Made by a program: the position numbers and the translations under genes. From SCGC-AG-212-J23 sp035649175 (lineage in GTDB: Bacteria; Pseudomonadota; Gammaproteobacteria; Burkholderiales; SG8-39): 64,000 nucleotides of DNA. The stretch lies in the NCBI GenBank assembly GCA_035649175.1, contig DASRKB010000237.1:1-64000 (forward strand), written 5' to 3'. Of the stretch, positions 19,601-25,953 are shown piece after piece. The notes under the pieces were generated by a model. It made no database searches. It was not told where the DNA came from and was given only the letters and a program-made list of their open reading frames with translations. The first letter of the stretch is position 1, and every line of letters starts with the position of its first letter.

Positions 19601-22600
19601 GCTCCTTGTCGTATCCCGTATCCGCGTGCGTATCCTCGATCCGTACGTCCGCGCCATCCAGGATGACTCGCCCCACCACGCGCGAGCGGTCCGGCGCCGC
19701 CGGATACGACTGCTTCAGACGCTCGAGGAGCGCGTCGGGCCATCCATGGGACGCCGCCCAGTGGATGCGCTCCCCGTCGAAGCGGAACACGTTGGCGTAG
19801 ACCGCGTCGCAAAGCCGGGTCGCGTTGCGTACGATCGCCTCGAACACCGGTCCCGTATCGGTCGGCGTGCTCGAAATCACGTGCAGGATCTCGGCGGTGG
19901 CGGTCTGCTTCTCTAACGCCTCCTTCGTCTCGTTGAACAGGCGCGCGTTCTCGATCGCGATCACCGCCTGGTCGGCGAAGCTCCGGATGAGGTCCACTTC
20001 CCGTTCATGGAATGGCTTCGCCTCGGCATGCGCAACGCTGACCGCGCCGACGACCTTGCCCTGGAAGAGCATCGGCGTGAAGATGACTGAGTTGAAATCG
20101 AAGTCGCGGGCGAACTGCGCGGTAGCGCTCGGGGCCTCTGGATTGTCGCGCACCGGCGTGATCTGGACGGTGCGCTTGGACAGCATGGCGCGCCCTCCGA
20201 TTGTCGTATCGTCGAGAGGCCGCGGATAGCGGGAGCGCAAGCCATCGATTTCCGGCCCGCCGTCCGCCGCCGGCATCTCCACGATGTCGCCGCGCAGTAT
20301 CTGCACGACCGCGTACCGGGCGCCGAACAGCCGACGCAGAATGCGCACGATGCTTTCGAAGACCGGCTGCGCATCGGTCATCGATCCGCTGATCGTAGAG
20401 AGGACCTCCGCAGTCGCCTTCTGCCACTCGAGCGCCTCCTTTGTCTCGTTGAAGAGCCGCACGTTCTCGATCGCGATGACCGCCTGGTCCGCGAAGGTCT
20501 GGAGCAGGTCCTCATGCTCGCGGGGCACCGGGCCAGCCTCTCCCCAGGTGACGACGATGACACCGATCGGCGATCCGCCACGCATCAGCGGGACGGCGAC
20601 GATGCGGCGCCATCCACCGGCCTTCGCGTGGCGCTGGTCGTATTCGGGATCGGCCAACGCGTCCTCCAGCCGCACCACCGTCCCGGCGAGGATCGCCCTG
20701 CCCGCCATCTGCGACCGGTTGGGTGCCATGGGATAGCTCTCGCTCAACAGATCGCGATACCGAGCGCTGTCCAGGCTCGTGGCGACAAAGTGCAGCTTCT
20801 CGCCGTCGTAGCGAAAGACGTTGGCGAGTAGGCCGTTGCACAGCCGCGCGGCGTGGCGAACCATGGCGTCGAAGACGGGTTGCACGTTCGTCTGCGACCG
20901 GGCGATCGTCTGCAGGATCTCGCTCGTCGCCGTCTGCCGTTCGAGTGTCTCCTTCGTCTCGTTGAACAGCCGAACGTTCTCGATCGCAATGACGGCCTGG
21001 TCCGCGAAGGTCTCGAGAAGCTCGATCTGGTGGTTGCTGAACGTCCCGGGCTCGCGGCGCGTGACGGCGATGACGCCGGTGGCAACGCCCTCGCGCAACA
21101 TCGGTACGGCGAGCAGGCTGCGCGAGCCGCGTTCGCGCGCGCCTTTGCGGTACTCGTCGGAGTACGCGGGATCGGTTTCCGCGTCGACGATCCAGGCCGG
21201 TTTGCCGGTGAGCACCGCCTTGCCGAACGCGCCTTGGCCCGTAATCTGCGTCGGGAAAAGCTTCCGGAGCGATTCGGCGCCGGCCTCGCGGAATGCGGTG
21301 TGCGCGACAAGATGCAGCATGTCTCCGACACGCCGAGCGACCGCCGCCGAGTTCGCGGCAAACAACTTCTGCGCGCTTCGCGCGATCGCGTCGAACACCG
21401 GCTGTGTATCGGCGGGCGAGCCCGCGATGACTTTCAGGATCTCGGCGGTGGCCGTCTGCCGCTCGAGAGCCTCCTTGGTCTCGTTGAAGAGACGCACGTT
21501 CTCGATGGCGATGACCGCCTGATTGGCGAAAGTGCGAAGCAGCTCGATCTGCTTCGGCGTGTATTGCCTGTTCTCGGCACCTTCGATGACGTTGATCGTC
21601 CCGATGCCTCTGCCATCACGAATCAACGGCGCGCACAGAACATTGCGGAAGCCGAAGCCAGCGGCGAGCGCTTTGGTGCGATCGGCGAGATCCATGTCCG
21701 CCCGCACATCGGGCACGTAGACAACCTCGCCGCTGAGAATCGCGCGCCCTGACACGCTGTGCGCGTTGAGCGGCAAGGGAAAGAGCTTCTCGTATTGGTC
21801 ACGACTGCGCAGGCCTTGCTTCGTCGCGAACGCGGCAAGTTCGATGTTGCCCTCCCGCACCAGCGTCACCACCACGCTCATCCCGCCGAAAAGATGCACG
21901 CAGCTCTGCGCTATCGAGTCGAACACCGGCTGAACGTCGCGCGGCGAGCCCGCGATGACGCCTAGGATGTCGCTCGTGGCCGTCTGCCGCTCCAGCGCCT
22001 CCCTCGTCTCGTTGAACAGCCGGGCGTTCTCGATGGCGATCACCGCCTGCGCGGCAAAAGCCTCGAACAAGGCGAGCTCCGTGGCGCCGAAGGGCTTGCC
22101 CTCCGGGCGCGTCGTGCCGATGGTGCCGATCGCCTTGCCGTCGAGCATGAGCGGCGCGTGCAGCATGGCGTTGTAGGCAAAGCTCTTCGCGAGCGCCACC
22201 GCCTGCGGGGTGGCCTTCGGGTTGCCGATGATCGGTGCGAGCTGCGAGACCCTGCCCGAGCGCAGCGCCTTGCCTGTGAATCCTTTCCAGTCGACACGCT
22301 GCGGGAAGGAGTCGCGGAACGCCCGGAACACATCGGCGTGCCGCTTCTCGAACTGCACGTCGCCCTTGGCGGCGCCCAGATGCAGCTCGTCGCCCTTGAG
22401 CAGGAACACCGCAGCGTAGCGTGTGCTGAAGAGGCGCAGCACGTTTCTCACGATCGCCTCGAAAACGGGCCGGGCCTCGCCAGTGGAGCGGCTGAGCGAC
22501 GCGAGGATCTCGGCGGTGGCCGCCTGGTACCGCAGCGCCTGGTCGCGCTCGGCGAGCGCGCGCCGCAGGGGCGAGGCGGCTGGCCGCTTATTCCGGGGAG

Positions 22601-22631
22601 GGGTCTTGCCGGGTTTACGCCGCGCGGCCAT
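16638..22631 (-). CDS. Giant soluble histidine kinase with ten tandem GAF domains
   Basis: 1997-residue cytosolic kinase. After a basic N-terminus (MAARRKPGKTPPRNKRP) come ten GAF domains, each about 170-175 residues, ending near residues 203, 379, 553, 724, 897, 1067, 1239, 1413, 1583 and 1753. Each ends in nearly the same linker, QAVIAIENVRLFNETKEALE followed by RQTATxEIL. The C-terminus has HisKA (NMSHELRTPLNAIIGFSE, phospho-His about 1782) and HATPase_c with NLLSNAVKFTP, DTGVGIA and GTGLGLALTKRL. All kinase motifs are intact. There are no membrane segments, receiver or DNA-binding domain. It is the last gene of the signalling operon, 27 bases after the receiver-cyclase gene, so its phosphate probably goes to the neighbouring receivers. 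GAF ligands are unknown. Confidence 0.93.
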   Translation of the reverse strand: MAARRKPGKTPPRNKRPAASPLRRALAERDQALRYQAATAEILASLSRSTGEARPVFEAIVRNVLRLFSTRYAAVFLLKGDELHLGAAKGDVQFEKRHADVFRAFRDSFPQRVDWKGFTGKALRSGRVSQLAPIIGNPKATPQAVALAKSFAYNAMLHAPLMLDGKAIGTIGTTRPEGKPFGATELALFEAFAAQAVIAIENARLFNETREALERQTATSDILGVIAGSPRDVQPVFDSIAQSCVHLFGGMSVVVTLVREGNIELAAFATKQGLRSRDQYEKLFPLPLNAHSVSGRAILSGEVVYVPDVRADMDLADRTKALAAGFGFRNVLCAPLIRDGRGIGTINVIEGAENRQYTPKQIELLRTFANQAVIAIENVRLFNETKEALERQTATAEILKVIAGSPADTQPVFDAIARSAQKLFAANSAAVARRVGDMLHLVAHTAFREAGAESLRKLFPTQITGQGAFGKAVLTGKPAWIVDAETDPAYSDEYRKGARERGSRSLLAVPMLREGVATGVIAVTRREPGTFSNHQIELLETFADQAVIAIENVRLFNETKETLERQTATSEILQTIARSQTNVQPVFDAMVRHAARLCNGLLANVFRYDGEKLHFVATSLDSARYRDLLSESYPMAPNRSQMAGRAILAGTVVRLEDALADPEYDQRHAKAGGWRRIVAVPLMRGGSPIGVIVVTWGEAGPVPREHEDLLQTFADQAVIAIENVRLFNETKEALEWQKATAEVLSTISGSMTDAQPVFESIVRILRRLFGARYAVVQILRGDIVEMPAADGGPEIDGLRSRYPRPLDDTTIGGRAMLSKRTVQITPVRDNPEAPSATAQFARDFDFNSVIFTPMLFQGKVVGAVSVAHAEAKPFHEREVDLIRSFADQAVIAIENARLFNETKEALEKQTATAEILHVISSTPTDTGPVFEAIVRNATRLCDAVYANVFRFDGERIHWAASHGWPDALLERLKQSYPAAPDRSRVVGRVILDGADVRIEDTHADTGYDKELGAALRYRRILGVPLMREGRAIGVITVGWAQPGAILQRHEDLLRTFAAQAVIAIENVRLFNETKEALERQTATSEVLKVIAGSPADVKPVFNAILRSAVTLCDAELAAVFSFDGKLVHMTATHNWPQAALDYFSKVYPSPPDPHLLSGRTILTKAVVQIPDSAADEHYDPDSVATGHWRRMLGAPMLRGGKPLGALVVAWREPGNAPAGQVELLQTFADQAAIAIENVRLFNETNEALERQTATADILRVISESPTDVQPVFETILDKAIRLCDAHLGGLFLQEPDASWTMVSYKGDDPSAYEAFRRVEAGPHTGFAKLVRLRRPVHIPDLLADSDTAKGDRLRVLTVDKLKARTFFAVPLLKDGRVIGAVVIYRREVRPFADAQIRLVTTFADQAVIAIENVRLFNETKEALERQTATADILKVISGSPTNIQPVLDAVAATAARLCEATDAIIQLREGDSVRFVAHHGSLPNVGVGGTRPLSRELVTGRAILEGRQIHVEDLQAEASEYPRGSEIAREFGYRTLLATPLIREGTAIGSIMIRRAEARPFTETQLALMRTFADQAVIAIENVRLFNETKEALEQQKASAEVLGAISGSIADTKPVFDKILTSCERLFEGDLVGVTVADGDTVRLVAYHGPEGERLKRIYPLPLTRDSGTGWAILNAAIAHFPDIEAPGVPPGVVAGSRTLGVRAIVFAPMLFEGRGIGAIWVARAQSGPFTDKQVAQLRTFADQAVIAIQNARLFREIQEKSAQLEVANKHKSDFLANMSHELRTPLNAIIGFSEVLLERMFGEVNEKQVEYLKDIHESGRHLLSLINDILDLSKIEAGRMELELSSFHLPSAISNAMTLVRERAQRHGIQLGMQIDPRLGGFEADERKVKQILLNLLSNAVKFTPDGGRVDVVAKLDTDKVEIAVKDTGVGIAAEDQPAVFEEFKQVGADYTRKAEGTGLGLALTKRLVELHGGEIALESEPGKGSTFTVKLPLR
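17371..22050 (-). repeat. Ten-fold internal repeat of about 510-528 bp in the giant kinase gene
   Basis: A linker segment encoding RLFNETKEALE and the preceding FADQAVIAIENV recurs with high nucleotide identity near 17371, 17881, 18391, 18916, 19429, 19941, 20459, 20971, 21493 and 22021. Spacing is 510-528 bp, all in frame. The parts between are much more diverged. The same linker also occurs twice in the upstream kinase gene (near 26700 and 27230). This suggests repeated duplication of a GAF-linker unit, perhaps with ongoing conversion of the linkers. Confidence 0.85.
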
Positions 22632-22658
22632 CCGGGAAAACGAGGCCTGTCCCTGTTT

Positions 22659-23687
22659 TCAGGTCTTGAAGAGGAAAGCAGGCACGGGCTTGGAGAAGCC
22701 CTTGAGCTCGAGGGGCCCGAGCTCGTCGAACTGGAAGGCGCCGTCGAGCGCGGCCATGGTCTTGCGATCGACGAGGATCTGGCCGGCCTTCGCCTCGCCG
22801 CACAGGCGCGCGGCGAGGTTGGTGACGTTGCCGATGGCGGCGTAGTCCAGGCGCCCCTCGAAGCCGATGGCGCCGAGCGTTGCATAGCCCTGCGCGATGC
22901 CCACCCCGAGGCCCAGCTCGAAGCCGCTCCGCTTGTGCCAGTGCTGGCTGATGGGCACGAACGCCTCATGCACGGCGAGCGCGGTGCGCAGCGCATGCTC
23001 GGCGGGCTTCTCGATCGGCAGCGGGTCGTTGAAAAAGACCATCACCGCGTCGCCGGCGAAGCGCTCGAGCGTGCCTTGGTGCTCGAGCACGATCTTGCCG
23101 AGCGCGCCGTGGAAGCCGCGCAGCAGCTCCATCACTTCCTCGGGCTCAGCGGAGTCCGTGAAAGCGGTGAAGCCGCGCAGATCGAAGAACTCGACGGTGA
23201 TCTCGCGCCGGTGCGTCTTAAGCACCTCCTCGCCCTTGCCGGCGGCGATCGCCTCGGCGAGCTGCGGCGAAAAGAAGGCTTTCAGGCGTCCAAGGCGCTC
23301 GTCCTGCAGCCCCTTGATCCGAAGGAGCGAGCGCACGCGCGCGAAGAGCTCGGCCTGGTTGACGGGCTTGGACAGGAAGTCATCGGCGCCCGCCTCGATG
23401 CCCTTCACACGCTCCTGGTTCGGGTCGAGCGAGGTCGCCAGCACCACCGGCAGGAGCGCCGTGGCGGGGTTCTCGCGGATCTTGCGGCACACCTCGTAGC
23501 CGTTGATGCCCGGCATCATGATGTCGAGCAGCACCAGGTCCGGCGGCTGCGCTGCGATCGCCTCCAGCGCCTGCTCACCGCTCGAGGCTCTGGTGACCTC
23601 GTAGCCCTTCGCGCCCAGCAGATCGGCGAAGAGCTTGAGGTTCTGCGGCGTGTCGTCGACGACGAGGATGCGCTGCTTCGCGCTCAC
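22659..23687 (-). CDS. Response regulator with class III nucleotide cyclase output
   Basis: 342-residue fusion. The receiver (1-125) has the acidic pair VVDD at the start, phospho-acceptor Asp55 in LLLDIMMPGING and the conserved lysine in FLSKPVN. A short linker (ERLGRLKAFFSPQLAEAI) leads to a class III cyclase domain (about 160-342). Metal aspartates are Asp169 (FFDLRGFTAF) and Asp213 (RFAGDAVMVFF), and the transition-state pair is Asn290/Arg294 in NVTNLAARL. The positions that normally set ATP or GTP preference are unusual: Arg where Lys is typical and Ala where Asp or Thr is typical. Product could be cAMP or cGMP. It overlaps the small receiver gene by four bases and is a paralogue of the gene at 32940-34025. 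Confidence 0.9.
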   Translation of the reverse strand: MSAKQRILVVDDTPQNLKLFADLLGAKGYEVTRASSGEQALEAIAAQPPDLVLLDIMMPGINGYEVCRKIRENPATALLPVVLATSLDPNQERVKGIEAGADDFLSKPVNQAELFARVRSLLRIKGLQDERLGRLKAFFSPQLAEAIAAGKGEEVLKTHRREITVEFFDLRGFTAFTDSAEPEEVMELLRGFHGALGKIVLEHQGTLERFAGDAVMVFFNDPLPIEKPAEHALRTALAVHEAFVPISQHWHKRSGFELGLGVGIAQGYATLGAIGFEGRLDYAAIGNVTNLAARLCGEAKAGQILVDRKTMAALDGAFQFDELGPLELKGFSKPVPAFLFKT

Positions 23688-24058
23688 GCCTTGGCCGCCT
23701 CGACGAGGCGCTTCACCGTGTCCAGGAACTCCTTCAGGTTGATCGGCTTGCTGACGAAGGCGTCGAAGCCCGCGGCGGTGATCTGGCTGCGGTCGGTCGG
23801 CGTCACCGAGGCGGTGAGCGCGACGACTGGAATCCTCGCCGTGTTCGGGTCGGCGCGGATCTGCCTGAAGGCCTCGATGCCGTTGATGCCGGGAAGCTGG
23901 ATGTCCATCAGCACCAGGTCCGGCGCCTTTTCCTTCGCGAGCTTCACGCCCTCCTCGCCCGTCACGGCCTCGAGCGTTCCGTAGCCCTTCGCCTGGAGCA
24001 CATCCCGCGCGAGCTTCATGTTCTTCTCGTTGTCTTCGACGATCAGCACTGTGCTCAT
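23684..24058 (-). CDS. Stand-alone receiver protein (DivK/CheY-like)
   Basis: 124-residue single-domain response regulator. Landmarks: acidic pair EDN after MSTVLIV, phospho-acceptor Asp52 in VLMDIQLPGING, the switch Thr in VVALTASV and the conserved lysine in FVSKPINLKEF. There is no output domain, so it is likely a phosphate shuttle or sink between the kinases of this operon. Both ends overlap neighbours by four bases (ATGA), giving tight stoichiometry with the PAS kinase and the receiver-cyclase. Confidence 0.93.
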   Translation of the reverse strand: MSTVLIVEDNEKNMKLARDVLQAKGYGTLEAVTGEEGVKLAKEKAPDLVLMDIQLPGINGIEAFRQIRADPNTARIPVVALTASVTPTDRSQITAAGFDAFVSKPINLKEFLDTVKRLVEAAKA

Positions 24059-25953
24059 TGGTCCCTCGGTGACTGTAGCGGTAGGGTTATCGTGAATGCC
24101 GAGCCCTTGCCGGGCGCGCTCTCGACGCGGATCGTGCCGCCGTGCAGCTCGACGAAGCGCTTGGTGAGCACGAGGCCAAGGCCGGTGCCTTCCGCCTTGC
24201 GAGTGCTGTCGCGCCCCACCTGCCGGAACTCCTGAAACAGCGCGGCCTGATCCTCGGGCGTCATGCCGGCACCGGTATCGCGCACCGTGATCTCGGCCGC
24301 CTCGTCCCGCAGCCGCGCCGATACGATGACCGTGCCGCCTTCGGGGGTGAACTTCACCGCGTTGGAGAGCAGGTTCAGCATGATCTGCTTGACCTTGCGC
24401 TCGTCGCCGATGACGCTTCCGATGCCCGGCGGGATGTCGATCTGCAGTCGCACGCCATGCCGCTGCGCCCGCTCCTTGACAAGCGAGGCGGCCCGCTCGA
24501 TCGCCGTGGCAAGGGCGAACTCCGAGAGATCGAGTTCCATTCGCCCGGCCTCGATCTTGGACAGGTCGAGGACGTCGTTGATCAGGGAAAGCAGATGCTG
24601 TCCGGACTCGAGAATATCCGTCACGTACTCGGCCTGCTTGGCATTGAGCTCGCCGAACATACCCTCCTTAAGGACCTCCGAGAACCCGATGATGGCGTTG
24701 AGCGGCGTTCTCAGCTCGTGCGACATATTGGCGAGGAACTGGCTCTTCTCTCGGCTTGCCGCCTCAGCCTGCTCCCGCGCGCGCTGCAGATCGAGCTCGG
24801 CGAGCTTGCGACGCGTGACATCGGTGATGGCTCCGATCATCTTGATCGCACGCCCATGCGGATCTCTCAAGGCGATGGCGCGGTCGACGATCCACCGGTA
24901 TCCACCGTCCGTGGCGGCGATGCGGTACTCGTGCTCGAGCCTCGGAGTCAACCGCTTGAAGTGCGCGCCAATCGCGCGGCGGTAGCCGTCGAGGTCGTCC
25001 GGATGCACCAACTCGGTCCAGACCCTGGCGGTCTGCTTCCCGGCAGGCCGGAAGAACTCCCTGGCATTCTCGGTGATGAGAAGCTCATCGGTTGCGATGT
25101 CCCATTCGTAGATGCCTTCCGTGGCTACGCTCGTCGCGGTCGAATAGCGCTCCTCGCTCTGCCGCAGCGCTTCCTCGGTCCGCTTGAGCCGGCTGATGTC
25201 GCCCGTGGAGCCGATCATGCGCACCGCGCGCCCGGCGGCGTCGCGCTGCGCGATTCCGTGCTGGCGTGCCCAGCGCCAGCTCCCGTCCTCGGCGCGGTAA
25301 CGGAACTCGCACTCGAAGCGCTCGGTCCCGCCTTTGAAATGAGCGATCAGTGCGGCGTCATAGCGCGTCCTGTCCTCGTCATGTATGCGTTGGTGCCAGT
25401 CGGCCGCCGTGCGCATATGCTCGGGGGACAGGCCGAGCATATGGATTACGCGCTCGGAGTAGTAGATGCTGTTGTTGGCAATATCCCAGTCGTAGATGCC
25501 CTCGCGCACGGCCTGCAGGGCGAGGTCGTAACGCTCCTCGCTGCGCCGCAGCGCCTCCTCGGTCTTCTTGAACTCCGTGATGTCGCCGATCGATCCGACC
25601 ACGCGCGCTGCACGGCCGCGTGCGTCGCGCAAGGCGATGCCGTGCTGCCGGCACCAGCGCCATTCTCCGCTGCGCGCTCGATAGCGATAATCGCATTCGA
25701 TGCGCGGCGTTCGCGCCTCGACATGCGCGCGGAACACGTCCATGTAGTGAGCGACATCCTCGGCATGAATGAGACTGCGCCAGTCCTTTGCCGTCTGCAT
25801 GAACGCCCGGTCCACATCCAGGACGTCGTAGACGCGCTCGGAGTAGTAGATGTGGTCCTCTGCCACGTCGTAGTCGTAGATTGCCTCGTTGATCGCTCGC
25901 ATGGCGAGCGCATAGCGCTCTTCCGACTCGCGCAGCTGGCTGAGATCGCTCAT
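24055..25953 (-). CDS. PAS-PAS-PAS histidine kinase
   Basis: 632-residue cytosolic kinase. Three PAS/PAC units (about 8-130, 138-258, 265-383) of the PAS_3 type, each opening with SEERY and closing with GxxxDIT/DVT, the first two nearly parallel in sequence (WRWxRQHGIAxRD). HisKA follows with phospho-His412 (NMSHELRTPLNAIIGF) and HATPase_c with NLLSNAVKFTP, DTGAGM and GTGLGLVLTKR. The kinase core is very close to those of the two neighbouring kinases, so they probably share receivers. No membrane segments are visible. It overlaps both flanking genes by four bases. Confidence 0.93.
   Translation of the reverse strand: MSDLSQLRESEERYALAMRAINEAIYDYDVAEDHIYYSERVYDVLDVDRAFMQTAKDWRSLIHAEDVAHYMDVFRAHVEARTPRIECDYRYRARSGEWRWCRQHGIALRDARGRAARVVGSIGDITEFKKTEEALRRSEERYDLALQAVREGIYDWDIANNSIYYSERVIHMLGLSPEHMRTAADWHQRIHDEDRTRYDAALIAHFKGGTERFECEFRYRAEDGSWRWARQHGIAQRDAAGRAVRMIGSTGDISRLKRTEEALRQSEERYSTATSVATEGIYEWDIATDELLITENAREFFRPAGKQTARVWTELVHPDDLDGYRRAIGAHFKRLTPRLEHEYRIAATDGGYRWIVDRAIALRDPHGRAIKMIGAITDVTRRKLAELDLQRAREQAEAASREKSQFLANMSHELRTPLNAIIGFSEVLKEGMFGELNAKQAEYVTDILESGQHLLSLINDVLDLSKIEAGRMELDLSEFALATAIERAASLVKERAQRHGVRLQIDIPPGIGSVIGDERKVKQIMLNLLSNAVKFTPEGGTVIVSARLRDEAAEITVRDTGAGMTPEDQAALFQEFRQVGRDSTRKAEGTGLGLVLTKRFVELHGGTIRVESAPGKGSAFTITLPLQSPRDQ

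Noticed and set aside
17371..22050. CRISPR-like regular spacing of repeats
   Set aside because: Units are about 510-528 bp, in frame and coding; this is domain duplication, not an array.
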